Below are positions 7,903 through 19,070 of a stretch of DNA of 64,000 nucleotides, one piece after another. Each line of letters opens with the position of its first letter. Within the stretch, counting starts at the first letter, position 1. This stretch comes from Shewanella sp. AS1. GTDB taxonomy: Bacteria; Pseudomonadota; Gammaproteobacteria; Enterobacterales; Shewanellaceae. The position numbers were made by a program, and so were the translations under genes. The stretch spans positions 62,001-126,000 of the forward strand of contig NZ_JAKCLJ010000005.1 of NCBI RefSeq assembly GCF_021412565.1, written 5' to 3'. The notes beneath the pieces were generated by a model, which did no database searches, was not told the DNA's origin, and worked only from the letters and a program-made list of their open reading frames with translations.

Positions 7903-10400
7903 AGCACCTCACTCTGCAGGCTGCCGATAAGGGGCCTGCGGGTCTGGATATAGAGGGGCATGGCCACGGCTAAGGTGCTGATACAGAGTGCCAGCAGGAT
8001 CACCTCGAAATAGGCAAGCCAGTTCCAGACCATAGGTATGGTCCAGCCAAAAGCTTGCAGTGTGACCTTATGGATTAGCAAATAGCCCAGCAGTGCCCCG
8101 GTCGGCAGTGCGATAACACAGGTGAGTAAGACGATCAGCAGCATCTGACTTAAGGCCATAAGACTAAGCTGGCGTCGATTGACCCCAAGACAGTAGAGCC
8201 TGGCGATGGCGGCCAGCCGGTTTTGGGTCAGCATGTAACAGGCGCTGAACAGGCCGATGGCGGCAACCAGCAGGGTGAGACTGTTGAGCACCTTAGTGAT
8301 GGCGAAGGTGTGTGTAAACATGGCGATCGCCTGAGATTTTATCTTTTCCTGGCTAAAAATGAGTGTCGGTGAAAGTGAAAATTGCGCGGCGAGTTGCTGG
8401 CTGTAGGTGCCGATATTACCGCGATAATTGAGTCCAAGACTCAAAGGGACGCTCGAAAGCCCACTTGCGCGCCATAACTCAGGGGCGATCATCACTTCGC
8501 CATAGGGATTACCGTAATCGAAGTAGATCCCGGCAATTTGCAGTTCAAAGCCGTTCAGTCTGGGCAGAGTAAAAGTATCATTAAGTGCGAGGCTGTTCTT
8601 AATGGCAAAAGGCTCACTTACCAGTACCCATTGGCGCTGCTTGCCTGCTTGATTGAAAAAGTGCGGCCATAGCTCATCATGTGCCTGTTTGAGTATGCTG
8701 GTCTGTTCGATGGATTCTCTATCCCGAGTGAGTAGCTGAGTGGGTACCTGCCGGTATTGGGTGGTGATTTTCCACTGCTGATAGAGATCACTGACCTGGC
8801 TGTCATTACTGAGATAGTCAGCGATCGCCACTATTTTCTCTTGGGGCGGTCTGAGATAGAGCTGGGCATGCAGCCGGGCATCGAGCCACTGTTTCAGGGT
8901 GATCTCGAAGCTACCTACCAGGCTGTTCATGGCGATATTGGCACTGAGCGCCAGCAAGATGGCCATCATGGCCAGAGACAGTGGCGCGATTAACTCTTTG
9001 GTCTCCGCCACTTGATAACCCAGTAATCCACCGCGGGTCAGGGTTGAGAGGAAGTTAACCAGCCGCTGTAATAGCCAAGGTAAGGCGAGAGGAATACTGA
9101 CCACGACTAGGCCTAAGAGTGCCATGGTCAGGTGATAGTCCCGGCTGAAGGGCATAAACACAGCGGCAATGGCGGCCAGCAGCAAGGAGGTAAACAGCTG
9201 CCATTTCTGGGTGATGCGAGCGTTAACCTGCACGCTATATTGCCCCGTGCTTTGGGCTAGGGGCTGGCGCATAATTTCACGAAACAGGGAGCCACAGGCC
9301 AGCACTGTGGCGGCAAAGGTAAGCAGAGCAGCCTGCAGCAGCCATTGCCAGCGCCATTGGCTGGTCGATATCGTGGCGCCGTAGAGTTGTTCCAGAGTGA
9401 CATTGACTAATGGTTGCAGCCAGAGACTGAGCTGCAGACCTAAGATAAATCCCATTAGCGAGCCGATTAAAACCAACAGCAGCAGCTCGAGGATCAGTGC
9501 CAGCAGCAGGCTGGGTTTCATTACTCCCTGTTGCTGTAACTGGGTCAGCAGGCGTTTGCGTTTGAGCAGGCTGTATCTGACGCCGTTATAGGCGATAAAA
9601 AAGCCCACAATAAAAGCCAGCAGGCTCATGGCAGTGAGGTTAAGATGAAAGCTGCTGGTTAACGCTTTCATCCCATCACCTGAGTCATTGGCGATCAGCT
9701 GCCCTCTGTCACTTAACCAGGCTCGCAGTGGGGTCAATTGTCCCTCCAAGTCGCCAAAGAGGGCGATATAGCTCAGTTTCCCCGTCTGATTGAGTAGTGG
9801 CTGCGCCGCCGAAATATCCATTAACAGGCGATCCCCCAGGTGAAAATTGTCTGCTACTGGGATCAGCTCGATGCGCGTGTCAGCCAGTTGCAGGCTGTTT
9901 TTACCTAAGATATTTGCCTGAGTCTGGCTGATGAGTGCGATGTTTTTGCCACTGAGCATCTGACCAAGGGGCAGGAAAAAGGGGTTAAAGGAGGATGCCT
10001 TGTCAGGGAGATTGGACTTGGTAGCAAAGCGACGCCCCTGCAGGGCAGCGATAAGATCGATCCCCATCATCTGCCAGCGACGCTGCTGCTCATCTTCGAC
10101 TGTGCCTTCGACAACCGCCAGACTCTGATCTAATCCAAGACGTTTTAAATCCAGATACACTTGCTCATCCAGGCTAGGGGTAGCTTTGGGGGTGATAAGC
10201 CAGTGGATCTGGCTGCCCAATAACTCATTGTTGTGGCTATAACTCTTGATGGCGCTCTCGTTGGTCGCCCGCACCCCAGTTAACAGGGTGACGGCTAAGA
10301 TGATGCCAAGCAGTATGGCGCCGGCCTGCAGTGGCGCCTGAGTGTAGTGGGCGAGAAACACCCTTAGGGTCAGTCGGATCGCGTTTAGCTGTGTGTTCAT
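7899..10400 (-). CDS. FtsX-like ABC transporter permease (AttFG-like)
   Basis: 833 residues with duplicated FtsX architecture: an N-terminal membrane segment (about residues 25-45), a large periplasmic region, a three-helix block near 250-370, more helices around 400-490, a second periplasmic region, and a final three-helix block (about 690-820). This is the layout of MacB/LolCE-type mechanotransmission permeases, which couple cytoplasmic ATP hydrolysis to periplasmic events. It lies between its ATPase and the AttH lipoprotein, with a 34-bp gap to the former and a 4-bp overlap to the latter. Substrate unknown; lipid or lipoprotein handling is a family-level guess. Confidence 0.85.
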   Translation of the reverse strand: MNTQLNAIRLTLRVFLAHYTQAPLQAGAILLGIILAVTLLTGVRATNESAIKSYSHNNELLGSQIHWLITPKATPSLDEQVYLDLKRLGLDQSLAVVEGTVEDEQQRRWQMMGIDLIAALQGRRFATKSNLPDKASSFNPFFLPLGQMLSGKNIALISQTQANILGKNSLQLADTRIELIPVADNFHLGDRLLMDISAAQPLLNQTGKLSYIALFGDLEGQLTPLRAWLSDRGQLIANDSGDGMKALTSSFHLNLTAMSLLAFIVGFFIAYNGVRYSLLKRKRLLTQLQQQGVMKPSLLLALILELLLLVLIGSLMGFILGLQLSLWLQPLVNVTLEQLYGATISTSQWRWQWLLQAALLTFAATVLACGSLFREIMRQPLAQSTGQYSVQVNARITQKWQLFTSLLLAAIAAVFMPFSRDYHLTMALLGLVVVSIPLALPWLLQRLVNFLSTLTRGGLLGYQVAETKELIAPLSLAMMAILLALSANIAMNSLVGSFEITLKQWLDARLHAQLYLRPPQEKIVAIADYLSNDSQVSDLYQQWKITTQYRQVPTQLLTRDRESIEQTSILKQAHDELWPHFFNQAGKQRQWVLVSEPFAIKNSLALNDTFTLPRLNGFELQIAGIYFDYGNPYGEVMIAPELWRASGLSSVPLSLGLNYRGNIGTYSQQLAAQFSLSPTLIFSQEKIKSQAIAMFTHTFAITKVLNSLTLLVAAIGLFSACYMLTQNRLAAIARLYCLGVNRRQLSLMALSQMLLIVLLTCVIALPTGALLGYLLIHKVTLQAFGWTIPMVWNWLAYFEVILLALCISTLAVAMPLYIQTRRPLIGSLQSEVL

Positions 10401-10442
10401 GATGCTTTACTCATGACGCTTTACTCATGACTCTTTACTCAT
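10401..10442. repeat. Three 14-bp tandem repeats between ABC ATPase and permease genes
   Basis: Plus-strand units GATGCTTTACTCAT, GACGCTTTACTCAT and GACTCTTTACTCAT are contiguous. On the coding (minus) strand each unit contains ATGAGTAA. The first unit carries the ATPase stop codon and the last ends directly at the permease ATG. Confidence 0.9.
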
Positions 10443-11103
10443 GGAGCAGGCCCTTGTCTAAATGCCAGCGCCTTTGCATAAACTCGGCGCATTCGCTGCT
10501 GTGGGTGACCATTAAGATGCTGGTGTTTTGCTCCTGGGCCAGTTCACAGATAAGTCCCATCACCTCCAGGCTGGTGACTTGATCCAGATTTCCCGTTGGC
10601 TCATCGGCCAGGAGTAATGCTGGTTTATGTGCAAGGGCCCGGGCGATGGCGACTCTCTGTTGTTGCCCGCCTGAGAGGGTTTCTACGGCGCGTTTTAGCA
10701 GGGGTCTAAGCCCTAAGGCATCTGTGAGGTGATCGCACCAGGCGTTCCAGCGTTGGCCATTAAGTGCTAATGGAAAGCAAATATTGTCGGCGACATTCAA
10801 TGGTGTCAGCAGGTTAAATTGCTGAAACACCACCCCCAGTTGCTGGTGGCGAAACCGGCTCCAATGGGCATCGTTCCAATCGTCAGTGCTCTCGCCCAAT
10901 AAGCTGAGTCGGCCTGAGGTGGGCGGGGTAAAACCGGCAATAATATTCAGCAAGGTGCTTTTGCCACAACCACTGGGGCCGGTTAAGGCCACGGTTTCGG
11001 CAAATTTCAGCGACAGTGAGAGGTTATCCAGCACCAGATGAAATTTATCGCCATCGGTAAAACCTTTACTTATCTGCTCCAGGGTCAGCACATGGCGACT
11101 CAT
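10435..11103 (-). CDS. ABC transporter ATP-binding protein (LolD/MacB type, AttE-like)
   Basis: 222-residue ATPase. Walker A GPSGCGKS (about 41-48), signature [15 protein letters not shown] (about 143-157) and Walker [13 protein letters not shown] (about 162-173) are intact. Its length and motifs fit the MacB/LolD branch that works with FtsX-type permeases. It is the first gene of the three-gene operon; translation continues into the permease across the 14-bp repeats. It powers the envelope system with the permease and the AttH-like lipoprotein. Confidence 0.92.
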   Translation of the reverse strand: MSRHVLTLEQISKGFTDGDKFHLVLDNLSLSLKFAETVALTGPSGCGKSTLLNIIAGFTPPTSGRLSLLGESTDDWNDAHWSRFRHQQLGVVFQQFNLLTPLNVADNICFPLALNGQRWNAWCDHLTDALGLRPLLKRAVETLSGGQQQRVAIARALAHKPALLLADEPTGNLDQVTSLEVMGLICELAQEQNTSILMVTHSSECAEFMQRRWHLDKGLLHE

Positions 11104-11409
11104 CTCTTCTCCTTAACAACCCAAAATGTTTAGCTGGGATGATGGGGCTCCCTGTGGTTAAACATACAGTCCAATTGGTATTTATTCAAAGTTGCTTTGA
11201 CTGGGATAATTGTCGTTCTTGGTTGGTATTTCAAGTTAATGAAGAAATTGATTTTATTATTGAATACCCCATAGCAAGCTGTTTAAATAAACTACACTTT
11301 GATTGAATTTTATGCGGCAATAGCTGAGTTCGATATGGTGCTGGTATTTTCATTTCAGATTTGTCTACACTGAGGCGAGTCATTGCTCTTTACGCTGTGG
11401 AATAGGGAT
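11104..11409. other. Divergent intergenic region between the ABC operon and the hybrid kinase
   Basis: About 306 bp, AT-rich in its middle part. It must hold the promoters of both the leftward ABC operon and the rightward kinase, but I see no convincing operator, hairpin or small ORF in it. Confidence 0.5.
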
Positions 11410-14400
11410 ATGAACAGGTTTCGAAGTTTTCGTAGTAGGATCTTATCGCTGATCGCCATCCCCTTAATTGGGATAATGGCTATCGCCTATGGCATTACCG
11501 CTTGGTTTAATTACCAAGCTGAAGAAAAATATATTTACGATGAGCTGGCTCGACAAGCCGATAATGTTGCAAGGCGTATGCAACTTTTTCTCTCCTCAGC
11601 CGAGAAAGATACCCAGGCGATTTCCGAAATGCTGGGTGAAGTCGGTGGTGACTCCGCCTACAGCAACGATATCCAGCTTAAGATGCTGCTCACGCGACGT
11701 TTAGAGCGTTATGATGATTTTTATGGCGCGGCTCTCGCATTTCGCCGTGATCGTGTCGCGGGGCGCAAACTCTATGCCCCTTATGCCTATCGTGATAAAG
11801 GCCAGATAAAGATCATAGATATAGGTGTCGATGGCTACGATTACACCGATGGCCAGTGGGATTGGTGGAATAAGGCGATAGACACTAGCCATGGCTATTG
11901 GTCTGCACCCTATTTTGATGAGGGGGCGGGTAATATTCTGATGATCACCTTCTCCCAATCTTTTGGTCATGCACCACCTTATGATGGTGTGTTGACTGTG
12001 GATTTAGCCCTCAATACCATTCCCTTTATCGCCGGTGTTGCTGCGGATCAAATTGTGATCATCGATGATCGTGGTGAATTGATCTATCACAAAGATAGCA
12101 AGCTATTATTGACTCAGGGTCGTGATAAATGGCTAGGGGAGCTCCCTGAAAATAAAGCCTTTATCGATCTGATGGCAGAGGGTAAAACCGGTAGCAGCTT
12201 GATTCAGGATAGTCGGGGAGAACGATTTTTAGCCAGTATTGGCATGGTGCCTACCTTAAGCTGGCGGGTGATCATCATGACACCCGAGAAACAGTTTTTG
12301 AGTCAGTTTTTTTACCACTCATCAACCATGACCTTCAACTTGTTTCTTATCTTCATCGTATTACTCCTGACCAGTTATCTTACTGCCAAGCGTTTAACCC
12401 GACCTATAGAAGAACTGGAGGAAGGAATTGTTAATTTTGCCGCCGGTAAGAGTAAAAGGATCGAGCAACCTGAGGGCGCGGTCAATGAGATAGTTACACT
12501 AACCACTAAATTTAATGAGATGGCATCGGTTTTGGAGGAACGTGAACAAGCCTTGCTGGACTCTCGCGGTAATCGTTTCGCCAAATTGATCGATGGCATG
12601 AGTGATAAGTCTTTCTATTGTTCACTCAATTCCGATGGCCAGATAGTGCAGGTGAGTGACGGAGTGGAAAAGGTATTAGGGGTCAGCCCATCCCTGCTCA
12701 AGCGTAAATATCAGCGGATGTTTTCCGATAATTCCATCAATGAGCAGAATTGGGAATATATGGATCTGGCGCTGCATGGACAGAACGTGCCCCCTCATCA
12801 AGTAGAGATGGTGGACGCGAAAGGCAAGTTACGCCAACTGGATCTGTTTATGCAGCCCTTAGTCTCAGACAATAATGAGCTGCTGTCGGTCGAGATGCTA
12901 TTTAATGATGTGACGGAGCAGTTTTCCGCTGCCGCCTGGTCAAATGCGGTGCTGGAATCTGCGCCCGAGGCCATGCTTATCGTCAATGAGGCGGGCAAAA
13001 TTGTCTTTACCAATACCCGATGCCAGACCCTGTTTGGCTATGACAGTGAGCAGATGTTAGAGCTCTCAATCGAACAACTGGTGCCAGAGCGAGCCCGGCA
13101 ACACCACCCAGAGTTGAGGGCAAAATTTCTGGCCGAAGGCAAAGACAGAAAGATGGGTCGCGGCGCAGGATCTGAGCTGTTAGCCTTAAAGTCCAATGGC
13201 ACCTCTTTTCCTGTGGAGATAAGCCTAGGGATCTTACCCGAAGATGGCGAAGGTGGCCGTCAGGTTGCTGCTTCTGTGCGGGATATGACAGAGGAGCTGG
13301 CGATTGCTAAACGGATCCGCGACAGTGAAAACCGTTTTCGTGGTCTGGTGACCAATATTCCTGGGGCCGTTTATCGAACTCGTATCGGCTTTAAGTGGGT
13401 GATGGAATATGTCAGCGACAATATCCTTGAGATCACAGGTTATCCCGCGGAAGATTTTATCGAGGGCAACAAACGCAACTTTGCCAGCGTGATTGTCGAG
13501 GAAGACAGCCAAATGGCGTTCGATGTTATCCAGCAGGGGATCACTGAACAGCGCAGTTTTGAGGTGCAATATCGGATCCAGCATAGAGATGGCAGTGTGC
13601 GTTGGGTGCATGAGAAAGGTAAGGCTATCTATGACGACGACGGTCGGCCTTTGTGGTTCGACGGCAGTATCAATGATGTGACTTTGAGTAAATTGGCGCA
13701 GGAAAAGATAGAGCAGTCGCAGCAGCAGTTAGAGACCATTACCGAATCTATTCCCAGCACTGTCTATCAGATGCGCTGGCGCAATACGGACGATCGCCAG
13801 TTTACCTTTCTGTCCAGTGCCTGTATCAGCACCTTGGGTTTTCATCGCATTCAGGCCATGAATGACTTTAATCTGGTGGTCAATTGTATTTTGGAGAAAG
13901 AGCTACCGCGTGTCACCTCCTTGCTGTCGGGGAAAAGTCCGGAGGGACTAAAATGGATCGAGGAGTTTCGTTATCGTCACCCTAAAGGGGACGTGCGTTG
14001 GTTACAGGCCGGGGCTCATGGCAGTTATCAGGAAGATGGCAGTATCATTTGGAACGGGTATCTGATGGATGTGACCGAACGTAAGCAACTCGATCATGAG
14101 CTGGCCAATCGAGAAGCCCATTTCAGGGCGCTGTTTGATAATGCAGGGATCGGGATAGTCAATATCGACGAACGCGGCTATATCATCGACTGTAATGAGC
14201 AGTTTAGTCAGTATTTACAGCAAGATGTGGCAGAGATTAAGGGCGGCTCTTTTTATGATCATGCCGATGAGCAGGACAGGGATAAAGCCAAGGCTATGCT
14301 ACAACAGGCGGCCGAGCATGAAGATGGCAGTGTTCGGATGGCCATCAGATTAATCAACGGTGCCGATGAGTTGATGTGGATGGACGTCACCCTAACTCGC

Positions 14401-16695
14401 CTGCTGGATAAGCAAGGACAACTGATGTCAGCCGTACTCTCCATGGCCAATATTACCTCGCAGAAGAAATTACAGCTGGAACTCAGAGAGGCGAAAGATA
14501 TTGCCGATGCAGCCAGTAAGGCAAAGAGTGATTTTCTTGCCAATATGTCCCACGAGATCCGCACGCCGATGAATGCCATTATCGGCATGTCGCAGCTCTG
14601 TCTGCAGACTGAACTTAACAGCCGCCAGCTCAACTATGTGCAGAAGATAGATAGAGCCTCTAAATCTCTGCTGGGGATCATCAACGATATTCTCGATTTC
14701 TCGAAAATTGAGGCAGGTAAGCTGGATATCGAATCCGTGCCTTTCCAGCTCGACACTATGCTCGAAGATCTGAGCGATATGTTTTCGGTTAAAGCGGCAG
14801 ATAAACAGCTTGAATTGCTGTTTGCGGTTGCCCCCCATATTCCGCGGCAACTGGTGGGCGATCCCTTGCGTCTAAGCCAGGTATTAATCAACCTGATGAA
14901 TAACGCCATCAAGTTTACCGATCAGGGTGAGGTGTTGCTGTCTATCAGCGAGCTGGAACATGATGACGACGATATTGTGCTGCGCTTTAGTGTGCGTGAC
15001 AACGGGATAGGCTTAACCGAAGAGCAAAGAGGTAAGCTGTTTAAATCATTCAGTCAGGCGGACACCTCCACCACACGTAAATATGGCGGCACAGGTTTAG
15101 GTTTGGCTATCAGTAAACAGCTGGTCGAGCTGATGGGCGGCGAGATAGGGGTTGAAAGTCAGTTTGGTAACGGCAGTACCTTCTTCTTCACTGTTCGCTT
15201 AAAAGTCGCTGATCGCCAGCCCTTAAAGGTCGAACAGGAGTTGGGGGGAATGCGGATCCTCGTGGCCGATGACAATGCCACCGCCCGGGATATTTTACGC
15301 ACCACATTAGAGAGTATGGACTTTGTGGTTGATACAGTGAAAAGCGGTGAAGAGGCGATCGCCCGGGCTGAAAAGAATGACTATCCCATCGCGCTTATCG
15401 ACTGGCGTATGCCGGGCATGGATGGACTCGAAGCCGCCGATCAGATCCTCAAACAGCCCAATCCACCGAAACTGCTGATCGTCTCGGCCCATGCCAACGC
15501 CGAATTTATTGAGCAGATAGAAAAGAGTGAGATCTCAGGTTATATCACTAAACCCATCAGCGCCTCGCGTATGCTCGATGGCATCATGATGGCGTTGGGT
15601 AAAGCAGGGACTATGCCGGTTAGGCGCAAAGGCAGTGAAATCAGTGAAACCTTGCTCTCACAGCTCAAGGGTAAGCACATCCTGCTGGTGGAAGATAATG
15701 AGATGAATCAGGAGGTGGCGACCGAGTTCCTCGAACAGGTCGGGGTTGTCTTATCCATCGCCGAAAATGGTCAAATTGCCTTAGAGAAACTGGCCACCCA
15801 AAGCTTTGATTTAGTCCTGATGGATTGCCAGATGCCTGTGATGGATGGCTTTCAGGCGACAAAAGCCCTGCGTCAAAATCCCGAGTTTGCGTCACTGCCA
15901 GTGATTGCCATGACAGCCAATGCCATGGCAGCAGACAAAGAGATGTGTCTGCAGGCGGGGATGGATGATCACATAGCCAAACCCATAGAAGTCTCTATTT
16001 TGTATAAGACACTACTGCACTATCTTGGTGATGGGCCAAAGTCCCTAGATGGCCAGTTAGCGCAGCAGAAGCAGCAAGCCGATCCCGCTCTGTTCTGGCC
16101 ACAACATGAGGCGCTGGATATAGACAAAGGCCTACAGCTGGTACAAAACTCGGTTCGACTCTATCGCCGTATCTTCGAGCGATTTTACACTGGGCAGATG
16201 CAGGCCGCCGAGCAGATCGATCTCGCGCTCGCGCAGAACCGGGTCGATGATGCGATCCGTTGTGCCCATACATTAAAAGGGGTGTCGGGTAACTTAGTCT
16301 GTCAAAGGTTAGTCGAGCTGGCCCGGGAGGTAGAAGCAAAACTGACAGAGTCTGCCAAAGCCGATGTCTCGGCTCAGTTAGCGGAGTTAAGTGCGCTAAT
16401 CGCGTCAATTTGTGATGCTATAAGTGACTGGATGTCTCATATGCAGTTCGATGACAAAACCGCCTCGGATGCCAAGCCACAGCTCACTATGATGACCAGT
16501 GAGGAGCTAAGCGAGGCGGTAAAAGTGCTACTCGAGTTGCTCGATGATGCCGATTCAGGGGCGGTGGATAAGATCAACGAGATGAAGGGACGCATCCCTG
16601 CCGATCAATGGCAAAAAATCAGTCCAGCCTTAGCCATGATCAACAGTTATCAATTTGATGAGGCGGCTGAGTTGATCCAGGCCTATTTTGACTGA
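11410..16695 (+). CDS. Membrane hybrid sensor histidine kinase (dCache-HAMP-5xPAS-HisKA-HATPase-REC-REC-Hpt)
   Basis: 1,761-residue phosphorelay sensor. Order: membrane helix (about 7-25), periplasmic Cache-like sensor (to about 295), second helix, HAMP (from about 321), five PAS domains (about 398-504, 514-627, 639-761, 771-892, 901-1017), HisKA with SHEIRTPMN (His1048), HATPase with N-box NLMNNAIKF and G-boxes DNGIG and GGTGLGLAI, two receiver domains (Asp1331 in [11 protein letters not shown], Asp1472 in [11 protein letters not shown]), Hpt with AHTLKGVSG (His1620), and a tail of about 85 residues. I chose the ATG at 11410, preceded by AGGG, over an upstream TTG. Signal unknown. An HD-GYP response regulator follows after 93 bp and is the likely partner. 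Confidence 0.92.
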   Translation: MNRFRSFRSRILSLIAIPLIGIMAIAYGITAWFNYQAEEKYIYDELARQADNVARRMQLFLSSAEKDTQAISEMLGEVGGDSAYSNDIQLKMLLTRRLERYDDFYGAALAFRRDRVAGRKLYAPYAYRDKGQIKIIDIGVDGYDYTDGQWDWWNKAIDTSHGYWSAPYFDEGAGNILMITFSQSFGHAPPYDGVLTVDLALNTIPFIAGVAADQIVIIDDRGELIYHKDSKLLLTQGRDKWLGELPENKAFIDLMAEGKTGSSLIQDSRGERFLASIGMVPTLSWRVIIMTPEKQFLSQFFYHSSTMTFNLFLIFIVLLLTSYLTAKRLTRPIEELEEGIVNFAAGKSKRIEQPEGAVNEIVTLTTKFNEMASVLEEREQALLDSRGNRFAKLIDGMSDKSFYCSLNSDGQIVQVSDGVEKVLGVSPSLLKRKYQRMFSDNSINEQNWEYMDLALHGQNVPPHQVEMVDAKGKLRQLDLFMQPLVSDNNELLSVEMLFNDVTEQFSAAAWSNAVLESAPEAMLIVNEAGKIVFTNTRCQTLFGYDSEQMLELSIEQLVPERARQHHPELRAKFLAEGKDRKMGRGAGSELLALKSNGTSFPVEISLGILPEDGEGGRQVAASVRDMTEELAIAKRIRDSENRFRGLVTNIPGAVYRTRIGFKWVMEYVSDNILEITGYPAEDFIEGNKRNFASVIVEEDSQMAFDVIQQGITEQRSFEVQYRIQHRDGSVRWVHEKGKAIYDDDGRPLWFDGSINDVTLSKLAQEKIEQSQQQLETITESIPSTVYQMRWRNTDDRQFTFLSSACISTLGFHRIQAMNDFNLVVNCILEKELPRVTSLLSGKSPEGLKWIEEFRYRHPKGDVRWLQAGAHGSYQEDGSIIWNGYLMDVTERKQLDHELANREAHFRALFDNAGIGIVNIDERGYIIDCNEQFSQYLQQDVAEIKGGSFYDHADEQDRDKAKAMLQQAAEHEDGSVRMAIRLINGADELMWMDVTLTRLLDKQGQLMSAVLSMANITSQKKLQLELREAKDIADAASKAKSDFLANMSHEIRTPMNAIIGMSQLCLQTELNSRQLNYVQKIDRASKSLLGIINDILDFSKIEAGKLDIESVPFQLDTMLEDLSDMFSVKAADKQLELLFAVAPHIPRQLVGDPLRLSQVLINLMNNAIKFTDQGEVLLSISELEHDDDDIVLRFSVRDNGIGLTEEQRGKLFKSFSQADTSTTRKYGGTGLGLAISKQLVELMGGEIGVESQFGNGSTFFFTVRLKVADRQPLKVEQELGGMRILVADDNATARDILRTTLESMDFVVDTVKSGEEAIARAEKNDYPIALIDWRMPGMDGLEAADQILKQPNPPKLLIVSAHANAEFIEQIEKSEISGYITKPISASRMLDGIMMALGKAGTMPVRRKGSEISETLLSQLKGKHILLVEDNEMNQEVATEFLEQVGVVLSIAENGQIALEKLATQSFDLVLMDCQMPVMDGFQATKALRQNPEFASLPVIAMTANAMAADKEMCLQAGMDDHIAKPIEVSILYKTLLHYLGDGPKSLDGQLAQQKQQADPALFWPQHEALDIDKGLQLVQNSVRLYRRIFERFYTGQMQAAEQIDLALAQNRVDDAIRCAHTLKGVSGNLVCQRLVELAREVEAKLTESAKADVSAQLAELSALIASICDAISDWMSHMQFDDKTASDAKPQLTMMTSEELSEAVKVLLELLDDADSGAVDKINEMKGRIPADQWQKISPALAMINSYQFDEAAELIQAYFD

Positions 16696-16788
16696 TCAAG
16701 CTAGAGAAAATGAGCTTGTTTAAACGCGTTTTGGACGGCTAGCTATACTCAATAGGCTTGTACGACTTTTTTACTTGACGGAGGGGTT

Positions 16789-17805
16789 ATGGATAATGCC
16801 ACTGTGTTAGTTGTAGATGATACGCCGGAAAATATCGATATTCTGGTTGGTATCTTAGGCAGTGAATATAAAGTAAAAGTGGCTATCGATGGTCCTAAAG
16901 CCCTGGCCTTAGCGGCTAAAAGCAGTCCAGATATTATTTTGCTCGATGTCATGATGCCGGGCATGAACGGTTATGAGGTGTGTAAACGCTTAAAACAGGA
17001 CCCACTCACCTGCCATATCCCGGTGATTTTTGTCACTGCGCTCTCTGAAGTCTCAGATGAGACTCAGGGCTTCGAACTGGGGGCGGTCGACTATATCACT
17101 AAGCCTGTGAGTGCGCCGGTGGTCAAGGCCAGAGTCAGGACTCACCTGGCCTTATATGATCAGAAACGCCTGTTGGAACAAGAGGTCAAGGCGCGAACCA
17201 AAGAGCTGGAAGAAACCCGTTTTGAGATCATCCGTCGTCTCGGTCGTGCCGCAGAATATAAAGACAATGAGACAGGATTACACGTGATCAGGATGAGTCA
17301 TTATGCCCGGCTGCTTGCCCAGCAGCTAGGGATGCCTGACACTTACTGTGAACTGCTTTATAACGCTGCCCCCATGCATGATATAGGCAAGATAGGTACG
17401 CCGGATTCCATCTTGAAAAAACCGGGTAAACTCGATGATGAGGAGTGGCTGGAGATGCAGCGCCACGCCGAAATTGGCGCCGAGATCATAGGGGAGCATA
17501 ACGATCCGCTATTGGAGATGGCGCGGCGCATCGCCCTGAGTCACCACGAGAAGTGGGACGGCAGCGGTTATCCTAAGGGGCTGTCCGGTGAAGATATCCC
17601 TATCGAAGGACGGATTGTGGCGATTGCCGATGTATTCGATGCCTTGACCTCGATTCGCCCCTATAAGAAAGCTTGGACCATAGAGGAGACTATGGCCTTG
17701 ATTGAGAGCGAGGCGGGTAAACATTTTGATCCAGCCCTGGTCGAGCAGTTTAAACTGATCTTAGATGAGGCGATTAAGGTGCGTGACGCTCATAATGAAA
17801 CTTAA
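16789..17805 (+). CDS. Two-component response regulator with HD-GYP domain (c-di-GMP phosphodiesterase)
   Basis: 338 residues. Receiver domain at 1-120 with phospho-acceptor Asp53 (IILLDVMMPGMNG), a coiled linker (about 125-145), then an HD-GYP domain with HDIGK (His197-Asp198) and HHEKWDGSGYP (252-262), all metal-binding and GYP residues intact. It should hydrolyse cyclic di-GMP in response to phosphorylation. GGAGGGG lies just before the ATG. It follows the hybrid kinase on the same strand and ends at a strong terminator, so the pair probably forms one signalling unit controlling motility or biofilm through c-di-GMP (inference). Confidence 0.93.
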   Translation: MDNATVLVVDDTPENIDILVGILGSEYKVKVAIDGPKALALAAKSSPDIILLDVMMPGMNGYEVCKRLKQDPLTCHIPVIFVTALSEVSDETQGFELGAVDYITKPVSAPVVKARVRTHLALYDQKRLLEQEVKARTKELEETRFEIIRRLGRAAEYKDNETGLHVIRMSHYARLLAQQLGMPDTYCELLYNAAPMHDIGKIGTPDSILKKPGKLDDEEWLEMQRHAEIGAEIIGEHNDPLLEMARRIALSHHEKWDGSGYPKGLSGEDIPIEGRIVAIADVFDALTSIRPYKKAWTIEETMALIESEAGKHFDPALVEQFKLILDEAIKVRDAHNET

Positions 17806-17876
17806 ACTTGGCATGAGATCCAAACTTAGCTGTCTGGATCAGCGATAAAATAAAATTAACCGTACACCATAAACAG

Positions 17877-17903
17877 TAAAAGGCGCATCATGCGCCTTTT
17901 TTC
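17877..17903. terminator. Bidirectional terminator between HD-GYP gene and ygfZ
   Basis: AAAGGCGCA-TCA-TGCGCCTTTTTT: a 7-bp core stem extended by A/T pairing, with T runs available on both strands. It lies between two convergent genes and can end both transcripts. Confidence 0.85.
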
Positions 17904-17941
17904 TTTAGCCATTTCGGGTCAGCCCTGATGGCTTGCCCTTG

Positions 17942-18907
17942 TTATGCTTCCTCTTCGAGAGAATAAGGCAGAGGCAATAGGCTTAAATCCGATGCCGGGT
18001 CGCCAGCGATACGCAGCTTGGCATCCATAGGTGTATCGTTGGCTAATACCGCAGTGAACAGCACTTGGCCATCCCTTTGTACCAGTTCGACAATGGTGCC
18101 AGCGCGGCGATAACTGTCATCCAGTGCTATCTCTAACTGGCTATCGGCGGCGACGGGCGAGCCTATACTACCGCTGACAATATAGAGGGCGCGCTTATTG
18201 CCGCCACGGTATTTCATGCGGGCCACAGTTTCCTGTCCCATGTAACAGCCTTTATTAAAGCTGATGCCATTGAGTGCCTGTAGGTTACACATCTGGGGGA
18301 TAAACTGTGATGAATGGCTGGCGTCGATATTGGGGTATCCGGCAAGGATCTCCAGTGCCTGCCAAGCCGAAGCATGGTAGATGGGGGCGTCAATTTGGTT
18401 GAGCAGATTGTCGCTTGCCGCCTTACTGACGCCGAGAATATAGCGGCCGTCATGGTGCAGGATAAAGCCAGAATCAATCAGAGTCAGCTCTGGGCTTAAT
18501 GGGCCAAATTGTGTGCTTAACCAGTTAGAGGCCTTATCACCGGCAACACCCAATAAGAGCCAGTTGTCGCTGGCGTCGGTTAATTCGGCTTTGCTGAACA
18601 CTGCATATTTCTGCAACTGAGGCAGATCTTGGCTCAGGGTCGTCTTTGGCATCAGCATGAAGAGGGTGCCATCTTTGGCGAAGGTTCTGAAACTGGCGAG
18701 CATCTTGCCTTTAGGATCACAGTGAGCGCCCCAGCGCCACTGATCCGCTTCCAGTGAGCTGATATCGGTTGTCACCTGACCATGAATAAAGCTGTGTCCC
18801 TGTTCGCCTGTGATGGTGATTAACCCCAGGTGAGATAGTTGGGAAAAAAACAGTTCGGGTGTGGGGCCGTTTAGTGGCCAGGTTGGCGAAGAGGTCGACA
18901 CTGTCAT
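17942..18907 (-). CDS. ygfZ: Folate-binding YgfZ family protein (Fe-S cluster/tRNA modification factor)
   Basis: 321 residues, homologous to the T-protein of glycine cleavage. It carries the YgfZ signature KGCYMGQE, whose Cys is needed for function, followed by KYRGGNKRALY. YgfZ supports repair or assembly of iron-sulfur enzymes such as MiaB, with tetrahydrofolate. The frame opens with a TTG at 18919, but the ATG at 18907 has GGA seven bases upstream and gives the more normal N-terminus. It is a single gene, convergent with the HD-GYP regulator. Confidence 0.88.
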   Translation of the reverse strand: MTVSTSSPTWPLNGPTPELFFSQLSHLGLITITGEQGHSFIHGQVTTDISSLEADQWRWGAHCDPKGKMLASFRTFAKDGTLFMLMPKTTLSQDLPQLQKYAVFSKAELTDASDNWLLLGVAGDKASNWLSTQFGPLSPELTLIDSGFILHHDGRYILGVSKAASDNLLNQIDAPIYHASAWQALEILAGYPNIDASHSSQFIPQMCNLQALNGISFNKGCYMGQETVARMKYRGGNKRALYIVSGSIGSPVAADSQLEIALDDSYRRAGTIVELVQRDGQVLFTAVLANDTPMDAKLRIAGDPASDLSLLPLPYSLEEEA

Positions 18908-19013
18908 GAATAAGTCCAAGAGGTAAACAAATTGAGCCTTGATTGTAACCCTAATTAAATCGTGCGCAAAGGCTCAAACTCTCAGAGATAAAGCTGTTTT
19001 TTGGGATTGATAA

Positions 19014-19046
19014 TTAAGCCGCCAGAGTTTGCTCATGGCGGCTTAA
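19014..19046 (-). terminator. Probable terminator after serA
   Basis: A perfect 11-bp inverted repeat TTAAGCCGCCA / TGGCGGCTTAA with an 11-base loop, 25 bp past the serA stop. The T tract after the stem on the minus strand is weak, so it may be an inefficient terminator or a 3'-end stabilising hairpin. Confidence 0.55.
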
Positions 19047-19070
19047 GGGATGGTGAGATCAGACGATAGT

